Shown here piece by piece: positions 1-6,054 of a stretch of 10,408 nucleotides of DNA. Each line of letters begins with the position of its first letter. The first letter of the stretch is position 1. The translations under genes and the position numbers were made by a program. Location: NCBI GenBank assembly GCA_023416055.1, contig JAEZIH010000157.1:1-10408 (forward strand). Reading direction: 5' to 3'. The notes beneath the pieces were generated by a model that did not search any database, was not told the origin of the DNA, and saw only the letters and a program-made list of their open reading frames with translations. The stretch is from Pseudomonadota bacterium. GTDB taxonomy: Bacteria; Pseudomonadota; Alphaproteobacteria; Caulobacterales; Caulobacteraceae.

Positions 1-605
1 CGGTAGGCTTCTACCTCTCCGGCCACCCGCTGGAGGACATGGCCCCGGCCCTCAAGCGCAAGCGCGTCACCTTCGTCGCCGAGGCGGTCCAGCTGGCCGA
101 GAGCGGCCACGAGGCCTTCATGATGGCAGGCGTCGTCCGCCGCCGGCAGGAACGCGCCAGCGCGAAGACGGGCGAGAAGTTCGCCTTCGTCACCTTCTCC
201 GACCCGACCGGCGAGTTCGAATGCCTGTTCCCGCCGGAACAGCTACGCAAATGCCGCGAGGTGCTCGAGACCGGCGCCACGGTCATGGTTCGGGTCCGCG
301 CCAAAAGCTCCGACGGCGAGGTTCGCTTCTTCGGCGATGACGCCAATCGTCTCGATGCAGTTCTTGACGACGCCCAGATGGGCCTGCGCGTCCATGTCTC
401 CGCCCGCGCCGCCGACGCCGCCGCCCTCAAGGCCCGGCTGGACCGCGCCCAGGCCAACGGCAAGGGCGGCGAGGTCTTCCTCGTCGCCTCCCTCGACGGC
501 CGCCGCGAGGTGGAGCTGAAACTCCCCGGCCGCTACCGCCTCGACGGCGCCCTCCGCGGCGCCCTCAAGTCCGCCCCCGGGGTGGTCCTGCTGGAGGATG
601 CGTGA
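1..605 (+). CDS. dnaE: DNA polymerase III alpha subunit, C-terminal fragment (5' end outside window)
   Basis: This is the last 200 or so residues of the replicative DNA polymerase III catalytic subunit, which extends DNA at the replication fork in the cytoplasm. The reading frame is open from the left edge (first whole codon at base 3) and ends at TGA 603-605. The fragment opens with [11 protein letters not shown], the conserved stretch at the end of the helix-hairpin-helix region just before the OB-fold of DnaE1 proteins. The OB-fold follows at about fragment residues 45-120, with recognisable pieces [25 protein letters not shown] and [11 protein letters not shown], and then a C-terminal tail domain. 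The wording around the OB-fold fits DnaE1 rather than the error-prone DnaE2/ImuC. The polymerase and PHP domains are upstream and not visible. The stop codon overlaps the ATG of the next gene by one base. Confidence 0.95.
   Translation, partial: VGFYLSGHPLEDMAPALKRKRVTFVAEAVQLAESGHEAFMMAGVVRRRQERASAKTGEKFAFVTFSDPTGEFECLFPPEQLRKCREVLETGATVMVRVRAKSSDGEVRFFGDDANRLDAVLDDAQMGLRVHVSARAADAAALKARLDRAQANGKGGEVFLVASLDGRREVELKLPGRYRLDGALRGALKSAPGVVLLEDA
593..597 (+). promoter_or_regulatory. Shine-Dalgarno site of the GFA-family gene
   Basis: A full GGAGG lies inside the last codons of dnaE, seven bases before ATG 605. The alternative GTG at 602 would be only four bases away, so this site favours the ATG. 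It also means the GFA-family gene can be translated from the dnaE message. Confidence 0.7.
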
Positions 606-961
606 TGACCGACGTGCAAACCCACACCGGCTCGTGCTACTGCGGCGCCGTGGCCTTCGAGGTCGACATGGGCCTCGACGGCCTGATCGAGTGCAATTGC
701 TCGCACTGCTACCGCAAGGGCTTCGTGCTCGGCTTCGTCCAGCCGGACGCCTTCCGCCTCAGGGCCGAGGGGCCGCAGACGGAATATCTGTTCAACAAGC
801 ACAAGATCCGCCACCGCTTCTGCCAGGCCTGCGGCGTCCAGACCTACGCCCGCGGCACGGCCCCCGACGGCTCCGAGATGGTCGCTGTCAACGTCCGCAC
901 CCTGACCGACATCGAGCCGTTCAGCTGGACGGCGAAGCGTGTCGACGGGGCCAGCTACTGA
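605..961 (+). CDS. GFA-family zinc-binding protein (CENP-V/GFA domain)
   Basis: A 118-residue protein of the GFA family, named after the glutathione-dependent formaldehyde-activating enzyme; most family members have no proven reaction. It shows the expected cysteine pattern: C11 and C13 (GSCYCGAV) with C73 and C76 (FCQACGV), matching the structural zinc site, and C30, C32 and C35 (CNCSHC), matching the CxCxxC catalytic-type zinc site. Length is normal for the single-domain group. ATG 605 is chosen over GTG 602 because GGAGG sits seven bases ahead of it. The ATG overlaps the dnaE stop (TGATG), so the two genes are probably co-transcribed and translationally coupled, although no functional link to replication is known. 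The stop codon at 959-961 abuts the stop codon of the convergent protease gene. Family assignment is firm; calling it a formaldehyde-detoxification enzyme would not be justified. Confidence 0.9.
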   Translation: MTDVQTHTGSCYCGAVAFEVDMGLDGLIECNCSHCYRKGFVLGFVQPDAFRLRAEGPQTEYLFNKHKIRHRFCQACGVQTYARGTAPDGSEMVAVNVRTLTDIEPFSWTAKRVDGASY

Positions 962-2122
962 TCACGGCTCAGGCCGGAACGCCTCCCGCGGGATCCCATC
1001 GATGGCGTAGAGCCGTTCCGTGGGCAGCTTCAGGACAAGGCCGGAGTTCGGGAGCCGGTGATCGTAGATCGCCCCGAGCAGCCCGGCCATGGGCATGCCC
1101 TCGATCCGCGCCCCGAGAGCGTGGAAGCCGATGGCCAGACCCTCGCCCATGCTGCCGGTCCAGCGCCCGACCCGGACAGTCACCGGCCCCGTGTGGCGCT
1201 TGCCGGCGCGCGGCAGCACCTGCTCGACCCATTGGCGCGGTACGCCCGTCTCCCGCTCCTCCGCCGGCAGCCGGTGGATCTGGTAAGGACGCGGCTCATC
1301 GACGAACCAGCCCATGATGGCCCTCGCCACCACGGTGTTGCCGCCCGACGGCGTGTTGGTGAGGTCGAGCACCAGGGTCTGCCCGGGCTGGGCCGCGGCC
1401 ATGACCGAGTCGAATGCTGTGATGGTGGCCGCGTCGCCGAGCGAGTCGTTGAACCGGATGACGAGAGCTCCACCGTCATTCTCCATCTCTACCGGCGGCC
1501 GGTCCGGCCGGGGCAGGGCGTAGAGGCTGGGCAGCGTCAGGCGCCGCTCAACACCGTCGACGCCGCGCACCGTCAGGGCGCGGGGGCGATCGCGGCGGCC
1601 CGCCGCCAGCACCCGCGCCGCGTAGTCGCCCCGCTCCGGCGTGAGCTCAAGACCCAGGTCAGCCCAGAAGCCCGCCACGGCCTCACCCGTCGGGAGCCCG
1701 CCCAACGCGACCAGTTCGTCGCCGGCCTGCACGCCCGCAGCTTCGGCCGGCGAACCGTCGCGCACCGCAGTGATCCGCCAGCTGACGCCCTGCGCCTCTA
1801 CCCAGAGGTCCGCGTAGCTGGGGACCAGCGCCCAGCTGTCGTCGAAGGCGCTGCCGGTGATGGCGTGATGATCCGCCAGCGTCGCCACCGCTCGCTCGGC
1901 GTAGGCAAGCAGGGCCCTCTGATCCGTGACCGCCTCGGCCTCCGCGCGCAGCACCGCAGTGTCAGGGAAGCGCCCCCCGGGCAGCCGCTCAAGGTAGGCG
2001 TATTGTGCGTTGATCAGGCCCTCGATGGCCTGGGCGTCGGCCTGATAGTCTGCTGGCTGCTGTGCAGCTGCAGGAAGGGCGGTCAGGCAGACGGCGGCGA
2101 GGACGGGCAGGAGAGGGCGCAT
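962..2122 (-). CDS. Secreted S41-family peptidase with PDZ domain
   Basis: A 386-residue exported protein related to the S41 (C-terminal processing/tricorn-type) serine peptidases. It begins with a Sec signal peptide, MRPLLPVLAAVCLTALPAAA, probably cut just before QQ at residue 21; there is no convincing lipobox. A helical N-terminal part is followed by a PDZ-like segment at about residues 115-150 (DGSPAEAAGVQAGDELVALGG), which usually docks substrate C-termini. The S41 core follows: LVLDLTNTPSGGNTVVARA at about 250-268 resembles the family's LDLRxNxGG strand-loop, and RWTGSMGEG at about 320-328 carries the likely nucleophile Ser324 in an S-x-G-E setting. The ATG at 2122 is preferred because the signal peptide starts there; a TTG at 2158 would add 12 residues. 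No strong ribosome site is visible. The gene follows the SpoU methyltransferase after 65 bp and may be the last gene of that run. Substrate and role are unknown. Confidence 0.85.
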   Translation of the reverse strand: MRPLLPVLAAVCLTALPAAAQQPADYQADAQAIEGLINAQYAYLERLPGGRFPDTAVLRAEAEAVTDQRALLAYAERAVATLADHHAITGSAFDDSWALVPSYADLWVEAQGVSWRITAVRDGSPAEAAGVQAGDELVALGGLPTGEAVAGFWADLGLELTPERGDYAARVLAAGRRDRPRALTVRGVDGVERRLTLPSLYALPRPDRPPVEMENDGGALVIRFNDSLGDAATITAFDSVMAAAQPGQTLVLDLTNTPSGGNTVVARAIMGWFVDEPRPYQIHRLPAEERETGVPRQWVEQVLPRAGKRHTGPVTVRVGRWTGSMGEGLAIGFHALGARIEGMPMAGLLGAIYDHRLPNSGLVLKLPTERLYAIDGIPREAFRPEP

Positions 2123-2187
2123 GTGCCGAAGGCTGGTTCCGGTCACGCCCCCGGGCAAGTGAAACCGCCGTCATGTTCAAACTGGCG
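2123..2187. other. Short intergenic spacer before the S41 peptidase gene
   Basis: A 65 bp gap on the minus-strand path between the SpoU methyltransferase stop and the peptidase ATG. I see no convincing promoter, hairpin-plus-T-run terminator or Shine-Dalgarno sequence. A TTGAAC hexamer on the minus strand has no matching -10. The peptidase may be read through from upstream or may have a weak promoter that I cannot call by eye. Confidence 0.4.
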
Positions 2188-2985
2188 TCAGCCTTCGTCC
2201 GTCACCGCATAGACCATGATGCCGGTGGCGATGGCCAGGTTCAGACTGTCCGCCCGGCCGCGCATGGGGATTTTTACATTGACGTCGCAGGCCGCCGCCA
2301 GCTCGTCCGTCAGCCCCGCCTGCTCATTGCCCATGACGATCAGCGCCGGCCGCTGGACGGCCGCGTCGCGGTAGCCGTGGACCGCGTCCAGCCGGGTGCC
2401 GATGACGCTGCCCGGCCAGCCCTGCCGCCAGGCGAGGAACTCGGCCTGGCTCGCCCGCGCGATGGCCACGGCGAAGACCGAGCCCATGGTCGCCCGCACC
2501 GCCTCGACCGAATAAGGGTCGACGCAGTCGCCGACGAGGATCACCCCGCCGCAGCCGGCCGCGTCGGCGGTGCGGATGATGGTGCCGAGGTTGCCCGGGT
2601 CGCGCACCTGCTCCAGCGCCACCCAGCACGGCGCGGACTCCGGCAGGATCGCCGACAGCGGCGTATAGACTTGGTCGAACACCCCCAGCACCGTCTGCGG
2701 GTTGTCGCGCCGGCTGATCTTCTCGAGGATGGCGCGGGTGACCGTCACCACCTCGCCGCCCGCCGCCTGCGTCTCGGCCTTCGCCCGATCCAGCAACGGA
2801 TGCGGCCGCGCCTCCTCGCCGACCAGCAGCAGGCGAGGGGCCCTTTGCTGATCCAGCGCCTCGCCGATGAACTTCAGCCCCTCGGCGAGGAATCGCCCGG
2901 TCGCCTCGCGCTCCTTGCGCATGTGCAGGGCGCGCACGGCCTTGACCGTGTCGTTGGTCAGGGAGGTGATCAGTCGGTCGCCCAT
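2188..2985 (-). CDS. SpoU-family (TrmH-type) RNA 2'-O-ribose methyltransferase
   Basis: A 265-residue SPOUT methyltransferase that transfers a methyl group from S-adenosylmethionine to a ribose 2'-OH in rRNA or tRNA. All three SpoU motifs are present: motif 1 at about 129-144 (DPGNLGTIIRTADAAG, with the conserved Asn and Arg), motif 2 at about 218-225 (MGNEQAGL) and motif 3 at about 239-253 (IPMRGRADSLNLAIA), which form the trefoil knot and cofactor site. The N-terminal ~100 residues (SLTNDTVKAVRAL; FLAEGLKFIGEAL) look like the RNA-binding substrate domain of the RlmB/TsnR group, so 23S rRNA is the likeliest target, but the exact nucleotide cannot be read from the sequence. ATG 2985 is chosen over GTG 2997 because GGTGGAG lies six bases before it and because it overlaps the upstream stop as TGATG. 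This indicates coupling to the RlmI-like gene. Confidence 0.92.
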   Translation of the reverse strand: MGDRLITSLTNDTVKAVRALHMRKEREATGRFLAEGLKFIGEALDQQRAPRLLLVGEEARPHPLLDRAKAETQAAGGEVVTVTRAILEKISRRDNPQTVLGVFDQVYTPLSAILPESAPCWVALEQVRDPGNLGTIIRTADAAGCGGVILVGDCVDPYSVEAVRATMGSVFAVAIARASQAEFLAWRQGWPGSVIGTRLDAVHGYRDAAVQRPALIVMGNEQAGLTDELAAACDVNVKIPMRGRADSLNLAIATGIMVYAVTDEG

Positions 2986-3875
2986 CAGGCGCTCCACCGC
3001 GCGAAGAACGACAGGCCGATGGCCCGGCCGTCGGACCCGTCTTCGGCCAGGGCCAGTTCGCCCCAGTCGATGACGCCACCGCGCTCCTGCGTCGCCTCAG
3101 CCATCAGATGCGCCAGGGACAGCCCGGAGATCCGCGCCGCATAGGCGTTGAGCAGCAGGAACGACGCATCGTCCCCCAGCAGCGCCGCGCAATCCTTCAG
3201 CAGTCCCGGCAGGTCCTCGAACAGCCGCCACACCTCGCCCGTCGGCCCGCGCCCGTATTTCGGCGGATCGAGGATGATCCCGTCGTACTTCGACCCCCGC
3301 CGCACCTCGCGCGCCGCATATTTCCGCGCATCCTCGACGATCCACCGGATCGGGCGGTCGGCCAGCCCCGACAGCTCGGCGTTCTCGCGAGCCCAGGCCA
3401 CCGACTTCTTCGAGGCGTCGACGTGGGTGACTTCCGCCCCCGCGGCGGCGCAGGCCAGACTGGCTACGCCAGTGTAGCCGAACAGATTCAGGATGCGCGG
3501 CTTGCGCAGGCGCCGCACCCGCCCGTCCAGCCAGTCCCAGTTGGCCGCCTGCTCGGGGAAGAAGGCCAGATGCCGGAACGGCGTGAAGCGGCTGGTGAAA
3601 CGCACATCCCGCCACGCCAGCGGAAAGCTGTCGACCGGCCTACCCGCGAAGCGCCAGCGCCCGGCCTCGTCCTCGTCGGTCGGGTCAAACACCGCGTCGG
3701 CGGCCTCGAAGGCCTGCGGATCGCGCGGCGACCAGAAGCACTGCGGCTCCGGCCGCACGACGGTGTAGCCGCCGTAGCGCTCCAGCTTCCGGCCCTCGCC
3801 GCTGTCCAGCAGGGCGTAGTCCGGCCAGGCGCGGGTGACGAGGGTCTCAGGCGACGGGTTGAGGCGCGGCGGCAT
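2985..3875 (-). CDS. RlmI-like class I SAM-dependent methyltransferase (COG1092 type)
   Basis: A 296-residue Rossmann-fold methyltransferase of the group that includes the 23S rRNA 5-methylcytosine enzyme RlmI. The cofactor-binding motif I is at about 129-139 (LNLFGYTGVAS), the acidic residue that binds the SAM ribose is in VDASKK at 152-157, a second acidic site is in VEDARKY at 180-186, and the motif IV region is ILDPPKYGRG at 201-210. RlmI itself is nearly 400 residues and starts with a PUA domain; this protein is about 100 residues shorter and its N-terminus (SGEGRKLERYGGYTVVRPEPQ) is not PUA-like, so substrate recognition probably differs. From ATG 3875 the gene overlaps the end of the glycosyltransferase gene by 29 bp, and its stop overlaps the next ATG as TGATG. 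No good ribosome site precedes ATG 3875. The frame stays open to 4193, but that part has no family similarity I recognise. An rRNA target is inferred. Confidence 0.88.
   Translation of the reverse strand: MPPRLNPSPETLVTRAWPDYALLDSGEGRKLERYGGYTVVRPEPQCFWSPRDPQAFEAADAVFDPTDEDEAGRWRFAGRPVDSFPLAWRDVRFTSRFTPFRHLAFFPEQAANWDWLDGRVRRLRKPRILNLFGYTGVASLACAAAGAEVTHVDASKKSVAWARENAELSGLADRPIRWIVEDARKYAAREVRRGSKYDGIILDPPKYGRGPTGEVWRLFEDLPGLLKDCAALLGDDASFLLLNAYAARISGLSLAHLMAEATQERGGVIDWGELALAEDGSDGRAIGLSFFARWSA
2992..2998 (-). promoter_or_regulatory. Shine-Dalgarno site of the SpoU methyltransferase gene
   Basis: On the minus strand GGTGGAG precedes ATG 2985 by six bases. The alternative GTG start at 2997 would lie inside this site, so the site decides the start. 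Confidence 0.65.
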
Positions 3876-5328
3876 GGCCCGCTGATAGGCGGTCCGGCGC
3901 CGTTTCGTAAAGCGCCGCGTGGGCGGCCTCCGGCGCGGCTGGGTGGTCCTGCCGGTGGGGCGTCTTGTCCCAAGCGAAAGGCTCGCGCACCAGCCGCCAT
4001 GCCGCGTGCGCGGCCGCCAGGCTCTGCAGCGCCCAGTAGGCAGGGGCGGAAGCCATGTCGGCCAGGGTGTACGGCACCCCGGCGCGCCGTGCGCCGATGG
4101 CGCACGACAACCAGGCCGAGCCGGCGCCCATGGCAAGCACCGCCAGGGCCAGCAGGGGCGTGCCGGGCGGCAGGCCTGCGGCCAGGGCCACAAGGACGGT
4201 GGCGACCACCCAGGCCATGGATGGTCCGTGGATTACAGCCGAACCGATGGCCACTCCCACGGTCGCGAGGAGGGCGAAGACGCCGCGCCACCCCAGGCGC
4301 CACGGTCGTCGCGAATGCACGCCGAAGGTCTGCATGTAGCCCTTCAGCCAGCGGGTTCTTTGCGGCAGCCACTCCTCGAGACTGCGCGGCGGCGTCTCCC
4401 AGGTGGGCCGTCCGGTTACACCCAGCCGCCAGCCCTGGGACCACAGCCTGAAGCCAAGGTCCGCGTCCTCGGTCACATTGAAGGCGTCCCAGCCCCCGAC
4501 GCGCCTCAAGGCGTCGGTACGGAAATGATTACTGGTGCCGCCAAGCGGGAAGGGCAGCCCGAGACAGGCGAGGCCGGGGAGTACGGTCTCGAACAGGCTG
4601 GCGTATTCGGCGGCGAACTGCCGGCCGATCAGTTGCGAGGCCCCGGGCGCCCTGGAAGCGGGGCGGATGCGCAACGGCGCCTGAAGGCAGGCCAGGTGAC
4701 CGGTCGGGTCGGCGGCGAAACGCGCGGCCGCTTCGCGCAACTGGAGAGGATGAGGCTCGTCCTCCGCATCATAGACGGTGACCAGTTCTCCCCAGGCGTG
4801 TCGCAGGGCGCAGTTCAGCGCCCTCGGCTTGGTGCCCGGCTTGCCCGGCGGGGCGACGAAGATTTCCAGCCACTCAGGCCTCGCGGCGCAAGAGGCCGCG
4901 GCCAGGGTGACGGCGTCGTGGGCCTCGATCACCAGCATGCCCTGCAAGCGTTCTCGGGGGTAGTCGATGCGGGCGAGCCGGGCGACGAGCTGGTCCATCA
5001 CCTCGGCCTCGTCATAAAGGGCCACCAGCACGGAATAGGTCGGCAAGTCGTGCTCGTTCACGGCGGGATCGGCCGGCGGCGAGGTGCTCAGAACGGTCAG
5101 GGCGATCCGCCATATCGAAAGAGCCAGGAACACGATCGCGGCGACGGTCACCAGCAGGATGCCCGCCTTCGGCGCCCCAAGCAGGAACAGGCCGCCGCCG
5201 GAGGCGGCGAGGCAAGGGAGCAGGCTCCACTGGAACGGTGACAGGCTGCGGCAAGCGGCGCTGCTCGCGAACGGCGGCCCGTCGCGCGAGTTATCGCAGG
5301 CGGCTGCGTTGCCCCGCATCCCTCCCAT
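3847..5328 (-). CDS. Membrane glycosyltransferase family 2 (BcsA/HAS-like processive type)
   Basis: A 493-residue inner-membrane GT2 enzyme, expected to use a nucleotide sugar on the cytoplasmic face to build or extend a polysaccharide. Numbered from ATG 5328: two hydrophobic segments at about 43-81, then the GT-A domain (TYSVLVALYDEAEVM at 97-111; acidic site in VIEAHDAVT; YDAEDEP at 186-192 as the metal-binding DxD-like site; TEDADLG at 286-292 with the likely general base; QRTRWLKG at 323-330 as the QxxRW acceptor motif). Three or four membrane segments fill about 349-445, followed by a soluble His/Ala/Pro-rich tail. The tail coding overlaps the next gene. In relatives I recall, VIEAHD tends to read EADD, so the His may be a local variation. 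ATG 5328 and ATG 5319 are both possible; 5328 fits a leaderless transcript from the upstream promoter. The polymer made is unknown. Confidence 0.88.
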   Translation of the reverse strand: MGGMRGNAAACDNSRDGPPFASSAACRSLSPFQWSLLPCLAASGGGLFLLGAPKAGILLVTVAAIVFLALSIWRIALTVLSTSPPADPAVNEHDLPTYSVLVALYDEAEVMDQLVARLARIDYPRERLQGMLVIEAHDAVTLAAASCAARPEWLEIFVAPPGKPGTKPRALNCALRHAWGELVTVYDAEDEPHPLQLREAAARFAADPTGHLACLQAPLRIRPASRAPGASQLIGRQFAAEYASLFETVLPGLACLGLPFPLGGTSNHFRTDALRRVGGWDAFNVTEDADLGFRLWSQGWRLGVTGRPTWETPPRSLEEWLPQRTRWLKGYMQTFGVHSRRPWRLGWRGVFALLATVGVAIGSAVIHGPSMAWVVATVLVALAAGLPPGTPLLALAVLAMGAGSAWLSCAIGARRAGVPYTLADMASAPAYWALQSLAAAHAAWRLVREPFAWDKTPHRQDHPAAPEAAHAALYETAPDRLSAGHAAAPQPVA

Positions 5329-5334
5329 GAGCAA

Positions 5335-5342
5335 ATGGTTAA
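5335..5342 (-). promoter_or_regulatory. Possible CtrA half-site TTAACCAT
   Basis: The minus strand carries TTAACCAT, the octamer I know as the CtrA half-site of Caulobacter, six bases upstream of ATG 5328 and overlapping the candidate -10 element. No second TTAA lies seven bases away, so the full TTAA-N7-TTAA site is absent. An A/T-rich octamer is uncommon in DNA this GC-rich, but one copy could be chance. Confidence 0.35.
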
Positions 5343-5364
5343 CGCGCCGATTCGCCCGCGGCAA
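5338..5364 (-). promoter_or_regulatory. Candidate promoter of the glycosyltransferase gene
   Basis: Read on the minus strand, TTGCCGC (5364-5358) matches the Caulobacter -35 pattern TTGaCGS at six of seven positions, and GCGTTAAC (5345-5338) matches GCTANAWC at six of eight, with a 12-base spacer. A start about 5-8 bases downstream would fall at or next to ATG 5328, giving a leaderless or nearly leaderless message, which fits the lack of a Shine-Dalgarno sequence. The match is by eye and unproven. Confidence 0.4.
5349..5353. other. GANTC (CcrM-type) methylation site inside the control region
   Basis: GATTC lies between the -35 and -10 of the candidate glycosyltransferase promoter. Of the ten GANTC sites I found by hand in the window, it is the only one outside genes. 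If the host has CcrM, its methylation state would change over the cell cycle. Confidence 0.4.
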
Positions 5365-5368
5365 GCGG

Positions 5369-5398
5369 TTGGCGCACTGCAGTGATTGTCGCTATGCA
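5369..5398 (+). promoter_or_regulatory. Candidate promoter of the tetR-ABC importer operon
   Basis: TTGGCGC (5369-5375) matches TTGaCGS at six of seven positions. GCTATGCA (5391-5398) begins with the GCTA core of the Caulobacter -10. The spacer is 15 bases, one above the usual 10-14. The start point would fall near 5403-5406, leaving a short leader before GTG 5428. Its -35 is only four bases from the -35 of the opposite promoter, so the two polymerase sites would compete or be co-regulated. By-eye match only. Confidence 0.35.
5375..5384. promoter_or_regulatory. Perfect 10 bp palindrome, candidate TetR operator
   Basis: CACTGCAGTG is its own reverse complement and lies between the -35 and -10 of the candidate tetR promoter, where a bound repressor would block transcription. 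ACTGCAG recurs at 5403-5409, near the predicted transcription start. TetR-family operators are often longer and the symmetry does not extend further, so this is a suggestion. A chance 10 bp palindrome in about 100 bp is not very rare. Confidence 0.35.
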
Positions 5399-5427
5399 AG
5401 AGACTGCAGCCGGGAGTTCCGCCCTCA

Positions 5428-6054
5428 GTGACAGCCACCGCCGCCAGCCCGCGATCGCAGCGAAAGCCGAAAGGCGAGGGCCACGCCCGCCGCGCGGAGA
5501 TACTGGCCGCCGCAGAGCGCATCTTCGTGGAGCACGGCTACGAGGGCGCCACCATTCGCAAGATCGCGGACGAGGTGGGCCTGTCCTCGACTGCCCTGTA
5601 CATGCATTTCGCGGATAAGGGCGAGATCCTTCAGGAGATCTGCCGTCAGGCCTTCTCTGCACTGATGGAGCACCACGTTGAAGTCGTGACCGGCCCGGGC
5701 GGTCCCGCTCGCCGGCTTCGCCGCATGCTCCAGGCCTATGTCGACTTCGGCTTCGCCAACCCGAACGCATACAGGCTCGTCTACATGAGCCGGCCCGTCG
5801 AGCTGCAGCACGGAGCCCTGGCGGCGCAGGAGCTGGGCGCCGCGCTGTACCGGACATTCGAGCAGGCGGTCGAGGACGCGGAAGCGGCAGGCCTTTTGCG
5901 CGGCGACGCCCGCACTACGGCTCAAGCCCTGTGGGCCGGCTGCCATGGCGTGGTCTCCCTGGTCATCACCAAGCCGTATTTCGACTGGGTCGAGCGGGAT
6001 GATCTGGTGACGACCCTGCTGGACGGGCTGTTCGCAGGCCTGCTCAAGCCGTGA
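5428..6054 (+). CDS. TetR/AcrR-family transcriptional regulator
   Basis: A 208-residue one-component regulator, probably a repressor released by a small ligand. After a basic N-terminal tail (SPRSQRKPKGEGHARR), the TetR DNA-binding domain spans about 21-68; the helix-turn-helix is ATIRKIADEVGLSSTALYMHF at 41-61. The C-terminal ligand domain contains ALWAGCHGVVSL at about 168-179, which fits the WHG-type TetR C-terminal family. GTG 5428 is preferred: GGGAG at 5412-5416 lies 11 bases upstream, and the longer TTG start at 5386 would sit inside the candidate promoter. The stop overlaps the next start as GTGA, so the regulator is the first gene of the importer operon. It most likely controls that operon and itself, possibly also the divergent glycosyltransferase. 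The ligand is unknown; importers of this kind are more often controlled by Fur or a cobalamin riboswitch. Confidence 0.92.
   Translation: MTATAASPRSQRKPKGEGHARRAEILAAAERIFVEHGYEGATIRKIADEVGLSSTALYMHFADKGEILQEICRQAFSALMEHHVEVVTGPGGPARRLRRMLQAYVDFGFANPNAYRLVYMSRPVELQHGALAAQELGAALYRTFEQAVEDAEAAGLLRGDARTTAQALWAGCHGVVSLVITKPYFDWVERDDLVTTLLDGLFAGLLKP

Noticed and set aside
1058..3144. Plus-strand frames of 384 and 360 codons (1058-2212, 2062-3144) opposite the S41 and SpoU genes.
   Set aside because: No domain, no ribosome site of note, and composition typical of antisense shadows.
3876..4193. A longer start (4193) for the RlmI-like gene, adding 106 residues.
   Set aside because: The extra part is Arg/Pro-rich, overlaps the glycosyltransferase coding sequence in another frame and shows no PUA domain.
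3108..5241. Long open frames on the plus strand (3108-4451 and 3919-5241, over 400 codons each) opposite the methyltransferase and glycosyltransferase genes.
   Set aside because: Their products are Arg/Pro/Gly-rich with no recognisable domain. They mirror genes with clear family motifs, as expected for antisense frames in GC-rich DNA.
5329..5364. TTG start at 5364 for the glycosyltransferase.
   Set aside because: It would put the start inside the candidate promoter and add an unremarkable polar extension; ATG 5328 fits better.
5386..5427. TTG start at 5386 for the TetR gene.
   Set aside because: It lies upstream of the predicted transcription start and between promoter elements; GTG 5428 has GGGAG upstream and gives a normal TetR N-terminus.
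5329..5427. Full CtrA box (TTAA-N7-TTAA) or a cobalamin riboswitch in the divergent region.
   Set aside because: Only one TTAA is present, and the region before tetR is too short and lacks recognisable B12-box-like conserved sequence.
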